Source: JBEVJK01 sp963791325
GTDB taxonomy: Bacteria; Pseudomonadota; Alphaproteobacteria; Rhizobiales; Rhizobiaceae
Assembly (NCBI GenBank): GCA_963791325.1
Contig: CAWBRU010000020.1
Location: 1 to 30,072 of the forward strand
Length of the DNA: 30,072 nucleotides
Direction: 5' to 3'
This document shows, in pieces, positions 16,101 through 22,817 of this stretch; the first letter of the stretch is position 1; each line of letters opens with the position of its first letter. The notes beneath the pieces were generated by a model. That model did not search any database and was not told where the DNA came from. It worked only from the letters and a program-made list of their open reading frames with translations. A program made the translations under genes and the position numbers.

Positions 16101-16907
16101 CTTGATGGCGCCGGCCGCCCGGTCGCCGATCTTGAGGAAGCTCATCAGCCCGGAAGAGCGGCCGCCACCCGACAGCCGCTCGCCTTCGCCGCGCAGCTGG
16201 GAGAAGTTCGAGCCGGTGCCGGACCCGTATTTGAACAGCCGCGCCTCGCGTACCCACAGATCCATGATGCCGCCCTCATTGACGAGGTCGTCGGCGACCG
16301 ACTGGATGAAGCAGGCGTGCGGCTGCGGATGCTCATAGGCCGATTTAGACTTGGTGAGCTTGGCTGTGAACGGGTCGACATAGAAATGCCCCTGGCCGGG
16401 GCCGTCGATGCCGTAGGCCCAATGCAGGCCGGTGTTGAACCATTGCGGCGAATTGGGTGCGACGCGCTGGGTGGCGAGCATATAGGCGAGCTCGTCGCGG
16501 AAGGCGCTGGCATCCGCCTCGCCGTCGAAATAGCCGCCCTTCCAGCCCCAATAGGTCCAGGTGCCGGCCAGCCGGTCGAATACCTGGCGGGCGTCCGTCT
16601 CCGAGCCGTAGCGCTCCGCCTCGGGCAGCTCGGCCAGGGCCGCCTCGTCGGGCACGGAACGCCACAGAAAGGACGGCACCCCGCTTTCCTCGACCCGCTT
16701 CAGCCGCGCCGGCACGCCGGCCTTACGGAAATATTTCTGGGCCAGCACATCGGTCGCCACCTGGCTGAACTGGGCCGGCACGTCGATGTCGGCCAGCCGA
16801 AACACCACCGAGCCGTCCGGGTTCTTGATCTCGGAGAGCGCCTTGCGAAAAACGATATCCGCATAGGCTGCCTGTCCCTCTTGGGTGAATCGCCGTTCGA
16901 TGCGCAT
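13116..16907 (-). CDS. nrdJ: Adenosylcobalamin-dependent (class II) ribonucleotide reductase
   Basis: A 1263-residue long-form class II ribonucleotide reductase, which makes deoxyribonucleotides using vitamin B12 and without needing oxygen. Recognisable parts: an N-terminal region with APNSPQWFNTGL, SGTGSNFSQLRG, the active-site segment NPCSE followed by DTACNLASINL, APTGTIGLVMD (substrate-phosphate loop type), and a C-terminal zinc-ribbon/redox tail with cysteines at 1236, 1239, 1250, 1253, 1256 and 1262. Length is normal for this alphaproteobacterial type and no intein is present. AAAGGA precedes the ATG by 8 nt. It has a long upstream control region with NrdR-like boxes. No cobalamin riboswitch (B12 box) was recognised in the leader. 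Confidence 0.97.
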   Translation of the reverse strand: MRIERRFTQEGQAAYADIVFRKALSEIKNPDGSVVFRLADIDVPAQFSQVATDVLAQKYFRKAGVPARLKRVEESGVPSFLWRSVPDEAALAELPEAERYGSETDARQVFDRLAGTWTYWGWKGGYFDGEADASAFRDELAYMLATQRVAPNSPQWFNTGLHWAYGIDGPGQGHFYVDPFTAKLTKSKSAYEHPQPHACFIQSVADDLVNEGGIMDLWVREARLFKYGSGTGSNFSQLRGEGERLSGGGRSSGLMSFLKIGDRAAGAIKSGGTTRRAAKMVVVDVDHPDIEAYIDWKVKEEQKVASLVTGSKIVRQHLSAIMKACVNCEGSDGDCFDPSINTALKREIRAAKKNAVPDNYIGRVIQFAKQGYTSIEFKTYDTDWDSEAYLTVSGQNSNNSVSLKDDFLTAVENDGDWHLVRRTDGKPAKTLKARDLWEKIGYAAWASADPGLHFNTTMNDWHTAPAAGPIRASNPCSEYMFLDDTACNLASINLLAYRNADGTIDIERYEHSVRLWTIVLEISVMMAQFPSKEIARLSYEYRTLGLGYANIGGLLMTSGIPYDSKAGRAICGALTAIMTGTAYATSAEMASELGAFADFARNRESMLRVIRNHRRAAHGAHDGYERLSVAPVPIAADDCPLPELVEHARAAWDRALALGEKHGYRNAQATVIAPTGTIGLVMDCDTTGIEPDFALVKFKKLAGGGYFKIINRAVPEALRTLGYSEAEIAEIEAYAVGHGTLDQAPAVNPASLRSKGFTDEKLAALNGALKAAFDIKFAFNKWTLGEAFCKSVLGFTDEQLNDVGFDMLPALGFSRRDIEAANIHICGAMTLEGAPFLKAEHLPVFDCANPCGRIGKRYLSVESHIRMMAAAQPFISGAISKTINMANEATVADCKDAYMLSWKLALKANALYRDGSKLSQPLNAALLAADDEDEDDLVEALVAAPTAAKAAAVAERIVERVVEKVVRDREKLPNRRKGYTQKAVVGGHKVYLRTGEFDDGRLGEIFIDMHKEGAAFRAMMNNFAIAISLGLQYGVPLEEYVEAFTFTKFEPAGMVQGNDAIKNATSILDYVFRELAVSYLGRNDLAHVDTSDFSNTALGRGIEEGRAVAFSKGLTRGALPLKVVPGSNEAKGALGGGAPAGAARIPAGGGASNIRAISPGATVTALKPLTSELREPITAFRRDYEERARERAQEDEAAANAELFSDDAQLEVDDTKARAAERRSRAIAQGYTGNMCSECQNFTMVRNGTCEKCDTCGATSGCS

Positions 16908-16925
16908 GGTCAGGTCCTTTGGTCC

Positions 16926-16935
16926 CTATATATAG
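16926..16935 (-). promoter_or_regulatory. nrdJ-proximal promoter core / possible NrdR half-match
   Basis: CTATATATAG is a perfect palindrome about 20 nt before the nrdJ ATG. On the minus strand it reads TGCTATATATAG, an extended -10 (TGnTATATAT). The ten bases also match the core of the NrdR consensus (CwAtATaTwG), but the flanks do not, so a plain promoter is the safer reading. Confidence 0.5.
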
Positions 16936-17146
16936 CACCTTTGCCCGGCCGCCGATCGCGACCCTGATGACGGGCTTCGAATGCCTCTCCGTTGTGGTCG
17001 ACCTTGATGCGGCCGGCTCTCGGGCGACGGCTCGCAGCGGAAAGCCGGGGCCCACCGCTGTACGGCGGGGCCGGTCACCGAAAGCCGCCTCGACATTTCG
17101 CTTGGGCGCGGCTTGCTGCTGCGCTTGCACGAGATCACCTCAATCG

Positions 17147-17191
17147 CACTATCTAGTGGCCTACTCTACAGGGCAACACTAAATGTAGTGT
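17147..17191 (-). promoter_or_regulatory. Pair of NrdR-box-like palindromes upstream of nrdJ
   Basis: ACACTAAATGTAGTGT (17176-17191) agrees with the NrdR consensus acaCwAtATaTwGtgt at 14 of 16 positions. CACTATCTAGTG (17147-17158) is a second palindrome with the same CACTA/TAGTG arms but a shorter centre. Their centres are 31 bp apart, close to three helical turns. NrdR, the ATP/dATP-sensing repressor of ribonucleotide reductase genes, typically binds paired boxes in helical phase. Minus-strand TTGCCC and GATAGT 17 nt apart lie among the boxes and could be an upstream nrdJ promoter. NrdR itself is not in this window. Confidence 0.6.
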
Positions 17192-17423
17192 TAACACCAC
17201 CTTTTTTCCAGTGCGCGGCCGCCCGTTTGGGCTGCGGAAACAAGCCCGCAAGCAAGCCGTTCCGCGTCCTATCGGCAGCAGGAGCGGGCTTTGGGATGCG
17301 CAACGCGGAAATCGGAGGAACCGGGCAGCAAGTGGTCCCGGCTGTGCCGCCAACAGAGGCACATCGACCATAAAAGGCGACTCGGGTAGAGCCGTCAACG
17401 ATTCGTTTAGCCGGAGCCGGCCA

Positions 17424-17439
17424 CCCCTATATGTTGTGT
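17424..17439. promoter_or_regulatory. Additional NrdR-like site
   Basis: CCCCTATATGTTGTGT matches the NrdR consensus at 13 of 16 positions, including the core CTATATGTTG and the right arm GTGT. No partner at 21 or 31 bp was found. It lies between the end of the NUDIX gene and the main NrdR-like pair. Confidence 0.35.
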
Positions 17440-17447
17440 ATTTTGCG

Positions 17448-17456
17448 TGTGGATAA
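17448..17456 (-). promoter_or_regulatory. Perfect DnaA box
   Basis: TGTGGATAA on the plus strand is TTATCCACA on the minus strand, the exact DnaA consensus. No second box was seen close by, so an origin is not indicated. DnaA is known to regulate nrd genes in E. coli, and its place upstream of nrdJ invites the same idea here. Confidence 0.45.
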
Positions 17457-17485
17457 CGGGGACGAGCCGGCGCCCGCAGGGCGGC

Positions 17486-17971
17486 TCAGAGGGATGGGCG
17501 TGGGTCGGCGGCGAAACGCCGGATCAGGTCGGCGAGATCCGACTCGCGGACCAGCGTGGCGGCTTCCATGGCCGGAAACCATTGGCGGGTACGCTCCTTC
17601 CGTTCCGGCCAGCGCGATGCCAGGGCCTCGACCTCGAGCGGGAAGACCATCACTTCGCAGCGGCGTTCCGACCGAGATGCGGAGCCCTTGTCGTAGAAAT
17701 AGCGGCCGATCTGCTGCTGGGCGACGGCGCCGTTGAGCCCGGCTTCTTCGGCAGCCTCGCGGGCAGCGGTGTCATAAAGCTGCTCGCGGCCTTCCGGCCA
17801 GCCTTTCGGCAGCACCCAGCGGCCGCTGTCGCGGCTGGTGATCAGCAGGATCTCGAGCCCGTCGGGGCCGTGCCGCCAGGGCAGAGCCGCAACTTGCAGA
17901 CGGCAAGGTCCGCCGTCGGTCAGTCGTCCGACCTGTCCTTCGATGCGATTTCGCGTCACTTGGCTGACCAT
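17486..17971 (-). CDS. NUDIX hydrolase
   Basis: A 161-residue NUDIX pyrophosphohydrolase with a complete Nudix box: G57, E63, R71-E72, E75-E76 and G78 in the GX5EX7REUXEEXGU pattern. The preceding GRWVLPKGWPEG and the later ERKERTRQWFP are typical of the alphaproteobacterial subfamily resembling diphosphoinositol-polyphosphate phosphohydrolases. The substrate is not known and a nucleoside diphosphate derivative is possible. It lies 129 nt downstream of gpt and upstream of nrdJ on the same strand, all nucleotide-related, but the gaps argue against a tight operon. The start at 17971 (MVSQVTRNRIEG) was chosen as the only fitting ATG. Confidence 0.9.
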   Translation of the reverse strand: MVSQVTRNRIEGQVGRLTDGGPCRLQVAALPWRHGPDGLEILLITSRDSGRWVLPKGWPEGREQLYDTAAREAAEEAGLNGAVAQQQIGRYFYDKGSASRSERRCEVMVFPLEVEALASRWPERKERTRQWFPAMEAATLVRESDLADLIRRFAADPRPSL

Positions 17972-18016
17972 CGACCCTGGCGCAAAGCCCTTACTGATTC
18001 GTTCTATAGGATGATG

Positions 18017-18031
18017 AGCGCTAAAAGCGCT
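18017..18031. promoter_or_regulatory. Small inverted repeat between gpt and the NUDIX gene
   Basis: AGCGCT AAA AGCGCT, 6-bp arms with a 3-nt centre, about 45 nt before the NUDIX start in a short AT-richer stretch. It could be an operator for the NUDIX gene or the stem of a gpt terminator, but no T-tract follows on the minus strand. Confidence 0.3.
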
Positions 18032-18100
18032 ATGACGAAGTAAAAATAACTTTGTGGCAGCTATAAGATGGGGAAGGCCGGGATCGAGCGTCCGACGGCT

Positions 18101-18598
18101 TCAGCCGCGGGTGCCGTCGGCGATCGGCTTCTGGTAGGTGAAGCCCATATCCCAGGGGAAATAGATCCAGGTGTCCTGCGACACCTCGGTGACGAAAGTG
18201 TCGACCAGCGGGCGGCCCTTGGGCTTGGCATAGATGGTGGCGAAGTGCGCCTTGGGCATCATGGCGCGAACGACGGCTGCGGTCTTGCCGGTGTCGGTCA
18301 GGTCATCGACGATCAGCAGCCCGGATCCCTCGTCCTCGATCAGCGAAGGCGACACCTCCTTGATGACGTCGAGTTCGCCCTGCTCGACATATTCGTGATA
18401 GGAGGCGACGCAGACCGTCTCGATCATGCGGATGCCGAGCTCGCGCGAGATGATGGCGGCCGGCACCAGACCGCCGCGGGTGATGCAGACGATCGCTTTC
18501 CAATTGCCGTTCAGTCCGGCCAGACGCCAAGCGAGCGCCCGGGCGTCGCGGTGGAACTGATCCCACGAAACCGGGAATGCCTTTTCGGGAAGAGACAT
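18101..18598 (-). CDS. gpt: Xanthine-guanine phosphoribosyltransferase
   Basis: A 165-residue type I phosphoribosyltransferase that salvages guanine and xanthine by joining them to PRPP. The PRPP-binding motif LLIVDDLTDTGKT and the CITRGGLVPAAIISREL loop are clear, and WIYFPWDMGFTYQKPI at the C-terminus is typical of alphaproteobacterial Gpt. The start at 18598 (MSLPEKAFPVSWDQFH) has GGAG 7-8 nt upstream. The in-frame GTG at 18604 is less likely. Cytoplasmic or membrane-associated. Its neighbours on the same strand are a universal stress protein upstream and a NUDIX hydrolase downstream. Confidence 0.93.
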   Translation of the reverse strand: MSLPEKAFPVSWDQFHRDARALAWRLAGLNGNWKAIVCITRGGLVPAAIISRELGIRMIETVCVASYHEYVEQGELDVIKEVSPSLIEDEGSGLLIVDDLTDTGKTAAVVRAMMPKAHFATIYAKPKGRPLVDTFVTEVSQDTWIYFPWDMGFTYQKPIADGTRG

Positions 18599-18688
18599 AG
18601 GCACACTCCGCTCGAGGCGCCGCGGCGCCCGTCCTGCCAGGAATGCAGGCCGCCTTAGCCGGAAAGGGCGCCGTTTGGCAAGCCGCTG

Positions 18689-19528
18689 CTAGCGCGACAT
18701 GAAGGTCGGCACGGGCATCGATTGCAAGAGCGTGCGGGTGACGCCGCCGAACAGGAATTCGCGCAGCCAGGAATGGCTGTAGGCGCCCATCACGATCAGG
18801 TCCGGCTTGGTCTCGACGGCATGATTTTCCAGCACGGTGCCGACCGCAAGCCCGGCCGAGCGCTGGCTGGCCACGGTGACGTGGACGCCGTGCCGGGCGA
18901 GGCTGGCGGCGATCTCGGCGCCGGCCTCGTTCGGATCCTGAGCGGCATTGTCCTCTTCGTCGACGACCAGCACCTCGATCTCGTCGGCGTCCATGATGAA
19001 GGGCAGCGCGTCGAACACGGCGCGCGCGGCCTCGCGCGAGCCGTTCCAGGCGACCAGGATCTTACGGAAGGTGCCGTTGGTCGGCGCCGCATAGGGAATG
19101 AACAGAACCGGGCGTCCGGCCTCGTAGAGCAGGCTCTCGAGGTTGGTGCTGGAGATCGATTGGCCATCGGGGTCGGACTGGACGGCGACCACGAGGTCGG
19201 CGCAGCGGGCGCTGGACAGGGACGACAGCGCGCTGTCGCCGGTGAAGCTCTCCAGGCTGCGCCATTCGGCCGAGACGCCCTCCGCCAGGCAGCGCGAGGC
19301 GTAGCGCTGGCCGAGTTCGGTCGCCCGCTTCTCGTTGCGTTCGTTGGACACATGGATGAATTCGGCGTCGGGAAAGCCCATCGGCGTGGTGTAGGAGACC
19401 GGCATCGCCTCGGCGTGGACGCCGATCACATGGCTCTTGAAATGGGTGGCGAGCGGCAGCACGCAATCGAGCAGCCGGTCTTCGTCCTTCTCGCCCTGCA
19501 CGATGGCGACGATCGTCTTGAATGTCAT
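18689..19528 (-). CDS. Universal stress protein, tandem UspA domains
   Basis: A 279-residue protein with two UspA domains: residues 1-145 (start MTFKTIVAIVQGEKDEDRLL) and about 153-279 (start RKILVAWNGSREAARAV). The C-terminal domain keeps an ATP-binding pattern, MGAYSHSWLREFLFGGVTR (G-x2-G-x9-G-S/T like), while the first is degenerate. The family helps survival under starvation, oxidative or respiratory stress. Exact function is unknown. AGAGG lies 6 nt before the ATG. A strong extended -10 promoter is present about 36 nt upstream, so the gene is probably transcribed on its own. Confidence 0.92.
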   Translation of the reverse strand: MTFKTIVAIVQGEKDEDRLLDCVLPLATHFKSHVIGVHAEAMPVSYTTPMGFPDAEFIHVSNERNEKRATELGQRYASRCLAEGVSAEWRSLESFTGDSALSSLSSARCADLVVAVQSDPDGQSISSTNLESLLYEAGRPVLFIPYAAPTNGTFRKILVAWNGSREAARAVFDALPFIMDADEIEVLVVDEEDNAAQDPNEAGAEIAASLARHGVHVTVASQRSAGLAVGTVLENHAVETKPDLIVMGAYSHSWLREFLFGGVTRTLLQSMPVPTFMSR

Positions 19529-19563
19529 GGCGGCCTCTATGCGCGACGGATTCTGCGCTGAGG

Positions 19564-19572
19564 ATTATAGCA
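19564..19572 (-). promoter_or_regulatory. Extended -10 promoter of the universal stress gene
   Basis: The minus strand reads TGCTATAAT, a perfect extended -10 (TGnTATAAT), 36 nt before the ATG at 19528. No consensus -35 is seen at 17 nt. TCGACG lies 19 nt upstream. Confidence 0.55.
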
Positions 19573-19646
19573 CAGGTCGGCCAAACGTCGTCGAGAGCGG
19601 CGGACCCGCGCGCGCCCGAATGGATCGGCACTTTTCCTGGACGTCT

Positions 19647-20387
19647 CTAGGCCGGCTTGGAGAGCCGCGCGACCATCGCCTCGACGTCGCTGCGGGCCGC
19701 CTCCAGCACGGCCGGGTCGCGGGCCCGCACCACCAGCTCGGTCCAGAACGCGCCGTCCTGATATTTCGGATAGGAGCCGATGATCGCCGCCGGGTGCGCC
19801 TTCTGGATCTCGGCGAGCGGCCCGCCGATCACCCCTTCGCCGAGCGGACAGGGGACGGTAGCGCTGAGCAGCTTGCTGCCGGTGCGCAGCGACGGCAGCA
19901 CCGTGTCGAGCATGGCCTGGAAGATTGCCGGCACGCCGGCCATCACATGGACATTGCCGATCCGAAAGCCGGGCGCGACCGAGACGGGATTGTCGATCGG
20001 AACGGCGCCTTCCGGCATCCGCGCCATGCGCCTCCGGGCCTCGGTGAACTCCATTGCGCGCCGCGCATAGTGGGCCTCGAGCAGCGCGTAGGAGGGCGGA
20101 TCGTAGCGGCAGGGCACGCCGAATGCCGCGGCGATGGCGTCGGCAGTGATGTCGTCATGGGTGGGCCCGATGCCGCCGGTGGTGAAGACGTAGTCATGGC
20201 CGGCGCGCAGCGCGTTGACCGCGCCGGCAATCGCCGCGGTGTCGTCGGCGACGATGCGGACCTCCTTGAGATCGATGCCGACCGCGGTCATCACGTCGGC
20301 GAGGTGGCCGATATTCTTGTCCTTGGTGCGGCCGGAAAGGATCTCGTCGCCGATGACGAGCATGGCGGCAGTGACGATCGCGGCCAT
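19647..20387 (-). CDS. CinA-type MoCF-domain protein (competence/damage-inducible protein A family)
   Basis: A 246-residue protein with the molybdopterin-binding (MoCF) fold: GDEILSG at 13-19 and TTGGIGPTHDD at 69-79, as in the N-terminal domain of CinA. The C-terminal nicotinamide-nucleotide amidase domain is absent, which is common for the stand-alone alphaproteobacterial form. The CinA N-domain is linked to ADP-ribose pyrophosphatase/NMN recycling, but the role of this short form is unproven. The start at 20387 (MAAIVTAAMLVIGDE) fits the family. The longer frame upstream has no homology-like content. Divergent from wrbA. Confidence 0.88.
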   Translation of the reverse strand: MAAIVTAAMLVIGDEILSGRTKDKNIGHLADVMTAVGIDLKEVRIVADDTAAIAGAVNALRAGHDYVFTTGGIGPTHDDITADAIAAAFGVPCRYDPPSYALLEAHYARRAMEFTEARRRMARMPEGAVPIDNPVSVAPGFRIGNVHVMAGVPAIFQAMLDTVLPSLRTGSKLLSATVPCPLGEGVIGGPLAEIQKAHPAAIIGSYPKYQDGAFWTELVVRARDPAVLEAARSDVEAMVARLSKPA

Positions 20388-20556
20388 TGCGAGAGGGCTC
20401 CGTGGGAGGCAGGCCGCCCGGTCTAGCGCGCCCCGGTCAAGCCGGCAAGCACGGCTCTTCGGTGAACAATCTGTCGGCATCGGCCGGGTTTTTCGTGGCC
20501 GCCGCGCCAACTAGGTTACGGCACGACACGCGCCCGATCAGGCATAGGAGATGACG

Positions 20557-21156
20557 ATGGCGAAGATTCTGGTGCTTTATTACTCGAGCTGGGGCCACAT
20601 GGAAAAGATGGCGAAGTCGGCGGCCGAAGGGGCGCGCGAGACCGGCGCCGAGGTGACGATCAAACGGGTGCCGGAACTGGTGCCGGCAGACGTCGCCAAA
20701 GCCGCGCATTACAAACTCGATCAGGAGGCACCCGTCGCCACCCCGCTCGAGCTCGAAAACTATGACGGGTTCATCTTCGGCATCTCGACCCGGTTCGGCG
20801 GCATGGCGGCGCAGCTCAAGAATTTTCTCGACCAGACCGGTCCGTTGTGGACCAAGGGCGCCCTGGTCGACAAGGTGGCGACGGTGATGTCGTCGACCGC
20901 CACCCAGCACGGCGGCGCCGAACTGGCGATCCTGTCGACCCAGGCGACCTTGCAGCATCAAGGGCTGATCATCGTGCCGCTCTCCTATGCCTATCAGGGC
21001 CAGTCCGGCACTGATGTGGTGCGCGGCGGCTCGCCCTACGGCATGACCACCACGTCCGAGGCGGACGGCTCGCGCCAGCCCTCGCAGCAGGAGCTGGACG
21101 GCGCCCGCTTTCAGGGCAAGCGGCTGGCCGAGATTGCGCTCAAGCTGGTCGGCTGA
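20557..21156 (+). CDS. wrbA: NAD(P)H:quinone oxidoreductase, WrbA family
   Basis: A 199-residue flavodoxin-like FMN enzyme that reduces quinones by two electrons and protects against oxidative cycling. MAKILVLYYSSWGHMEKMA binds the FMN phosphate. FGISTRFGGMAAQLKNFLDQTG, STATQHGGAE and GSPYGMTTTSEADGSRQPS are WrbA signatures. Start choice: AGGAG abuts an ATG at 20551 but lies 6 nt before the ATG at 20557, so the latter is preferred and gives the family N-terminus. It ends 24 nt before the convergent LysR gene. Confidence 0.96.
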   Translation: MAKILVLYYSSWGHMEKMAKSAAEGARETGAEVTIKRVPELVPADVAKAAHYKLDQEAPVATPLELENYDGFIFGISTRFGGMAAQLKNFLDQTGPLWTKGALVDKVATVMSSTATQHGGAELAILSTQATLQHQGLIIVPLSYAYQGQSGTDVVRGGSPYGMTTTSEADGSRQPSQQELDGARFQGKRLAEIALKLVG

Positions 21157-21180
21157 GAGCCGATCACCGGTCTCTGGCCG

Positions 21181-22074
21181 TCAGTCGCGGATTGCCGCGA
21201 CGGTGCGCAGCTGCTGGGCGGCATGGTCGAGGAAGGCGCGCACCTTGGGCGGCGGATGCGCCCCGCCGCGGCTGACCAGCTGCACCGGCTGCCTGGGAGG
21301 CTCGAAATCGGTCAACACGGCGGCAAGGCTGCCCGAGGCGAGTTCGTCGGCGACCTGGTAGGAGAGCACCTGGGCCAGTCCGCGCCCGGCCCTGGCGGCG
21401 ACCAGCTGCGCCTCGACATCGTTGACCAGCAGCCGCGGCGAAATCCGCACCGCCGGCCGGCGGCCGCCGCCGAACTGCCACTCGCGCGGGCCCGGCCGCA
21501 GCGAGTTGAAGATGATGTCGTGGCGGGCGAGGTCGGCGGGGCGGCGCGGCACGCCGCGGCGGGCGAGATAGGCGGGGCTGGCGACGACCAGGCGCCGCAC
21601 GGTGCCGAGCTTGCGCACCACCAGCGAGGAGTCGGCCAGCGGTCCGATGCGCACGGCGACGTCCAGGCCTTCCTCCAAGAGGTCGAGATTGCGGTCGTTG
21701 AGCACCAGCTCGACGAGCAGGCCAGGATAGGCATCGAGAAAGGTCGCCACCACCGGCGCGACGTGCCGGCGTCCGAACTGCACCGGCGCGGTGACCCGCA
21801 ACAGGCCGCGCAGCGGCCCGGCCTCGGCCCCGGCGATCATCGCCTGATAGGTGGAGAGGATCTGCCGCGCCTGTTCGGCCAGCGCCACGCCGGCTTCGGT
21901 CGGCGCCAGCCGGCGGGTCGTGCGGGCGATCAGCACGGTGCCGACGCGCTCTTCCAGCGCGGCCAATGACCGGGTGACCGCCGGCGGCGACTTCCTCAGC
22001 CGCCGGGCCGCAGCGGCCAGGCTGCCGCTGTCGACGATGGCCAGGAATGTCGAGAGCTCTTCCAGGCGGTCCAT
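21181..22074 (-). CDS. LysR family transcriptional regulator
   Basis: A 297-residue LysR regulator. The winged helix-turn-helix is at residues 1-60 (MDRLEELSTFLAIVDSGSLAAAARRL, then SPPAVTRSLAALEERVG). The substrate-binding domain runs from about 90 to 295, in the AphB/CrgA/DntR-like group (FGRRHVAPVV, LLEEGLDVAVRIGPL). It is divergent from GST plus a PNPOx-family gene across a 109-nt gap, the classic LysR arrangement, so it probably controls them and itself. An AGTTTCCAAACT palindrome lies in the gap. The inducer is unknown. The RBS is weak. Confidence 0.93.
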   Translation of the reverse strand: MDRLEELSTFLAIVDSGSLAAAARRLRKSPPAVTRSLAALEERVGTVLIARTTRRLAPTEAGVALAEQARQILSTYQAMIAGAEAGPLRGLLRVTAPVQFGRRHVAPVVATFLDAYPGLLVELVLNDRNLDLLEEGLDVAVRIGPLADSSLVVRKLGTVRRLVVASPAYLARRGVPRRPADLARHDIIFNSLRPGPREWQFGGGRRPAVRISPRLLVNDVEAQLVAARAGRGLAQVLSYQVADELASGSLAAVLTDFEPPRQPVQLVSRGGAHPPPKVRAFLDHAAQQLRTVAAIRD

Positions 22075-22100
22075 CGATCATTTCGCGCAACGGAATTCTG

Positions 22101-22112
22101 AGTTTCCAAACT
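22101..22112. promoter_or_regulatory. Candidate LysR operator
   Basis: AGTTTCCAAACT, 5-bp arms around CC, 26 nt upstream of the LysR start and 71 nt upstream of the GST start. Its placement in the divergent promoter fits a LysR binding site. TAGAAT at 22141-22146 could be the GST -10 box. Confidence 0.45.
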
Positions 22113-22183
22113 AACGTATTCTCCCACGATGCGACAAGGATAGAATAAGCGTCGATCACCCTAGCCGCGGAGACAAGACCTCG

Positions 22184-22807
22184 ATGCCAAATGCTCCTCT
22201 CGTGCTGCACGGCCTGCCGCTGTCCGGCCATACCCACCGCGTCGAGCTGATGCTGCGGATGCTGGATCTGCCCTACCGGTTCGTCCCGGCGCCGGACGAG
22301 GTGCGCCAGGGTCCCGACTTCCTGCGGTTGAACCCGCTCGGCCAGGTGCCTGTGCTCGAAGACGATGGCCTCGTGTTTGCCGACAGCAACGCCATCCTGG
22401 TCTATCTGGCCAAGCGCTATTCGCCCGGCGGCAGCTGGCTTCCGGAAGCGCCGGAGGCGGCTGCCCGGGTGCAGCGCTTCCTGTCGATCGCCGCCGGCGA
22501 GCTGCGCTACGGGCCGGCGCTGGCCCGGGTCATCGCCGTATTCGGCGGCGACGGCGACCCCGAGCGCTGCCGGGCCATCGCCGAACGCGCCTTCACCTTT
22601 CTCGAGACGCACCTCGCCGATCGCACCTGGCTGGCGGCGGATCAGCCGACGATCGCCGACCTCGCCTGCTACAGCTATGTGGCGGCTGCGCCGGAGGGCG
22701 GTATTTCGCTGTCGGACTACCCCGGCATCAGGGCCTGGCTGGCGCGCGTCGAGGCGCTGCCCGGGTTCAAGGCGATGCCGGCCGGCGTGCGCCGCGAGTC
22801 CGCCTGA
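22184..22807 (+). CDS. Glutathione S-transferase family protein
   Basis: A 207-residue GST. The thioredoxin-like N-domain (1-80) contains LPLSGHTHRVELMLRMLDLPY, NPLGQVPVLEDDGLVFADSNAILVYL, with the cis-Pro VPVL and the ESNAI-like DSNAI glutathione site. The helical C-domain has the WLAADQPTIADLACYSYV N-capping motif. Its role in detoxification or metabolite conversion is inferred from the family. It is divergent from the LysR regulator and 10 nt upstream of the PNPOx-family gene on the same strand, so the two probably form an operon. Confidence 0.93.
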   Translation: MPNAPLVLHGLPLSGHTHRVELMLRMLDLPYRFVPAPDEVRQGPDFLRLNPLGQVPVLEDDGLVFADSNAILVYLAKRYSPGGSWLPEAPEAAARVQRFLSIAAGELRYGPALARVIAVFGGDGDPERCRAIAERAFTFLETHLADRTWLAADQPTIADLACYSYVAAAPEGGISLSDYPGIRAWLARVEALPGFKAMPAGVRRESA

Positions 22808-22817
22808 GCTGTCGGTG

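Larger units (their letters stand above)
16908..17485. other. 578-nt gene-free control region upstream of nrdJ
   Basis: No supported coding sequence was found. The region holds a TATATATA promoter core next to nrdJ, two NrdR-box-like palindromes (17147-17191), a further NrdR-like site (17424-17439) and a perfect DnaA box (17448-17456), described separately. The rest (about 17205-17420) shows no structure I can name. Confidence 0.6.

Noticed and set aside
13647..16967. 1106-aa plus-strand open frame opposite nrdJ
   Set aside because: A mirror frame of nrdJ. The nrdJ strand has all family motifs while this frame has none, despite its exceptional length.
17175..17210. Rho-independent terminator made of AACACTA/TAGTGTT plus a T6 run
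   Set aside because: The T-run starts about 11 nt after an AT-rich stem and there is no plus-strand gene to terminate. The NrdR-like reading fits better.
16908..17220. Cobalamin riboswitch in the nrdJ leader
   Set aside because: Searched by eye for a B12 box and the conserved core. None was found. A covariance-model scan (Rfam Cobalamin) would settle it.
17424..17456. Replication origin
   Set aside because: Only one DnaA box, with no AT-rich unwinding element and no origin-associated genes.
18616..18629. GGCGCC-GC-GGCGCC palindrome upstream of gpt
   Set aside because: Short GC-only palindromes are frequent in such GC-rich DNA, and nothing else supports a function.
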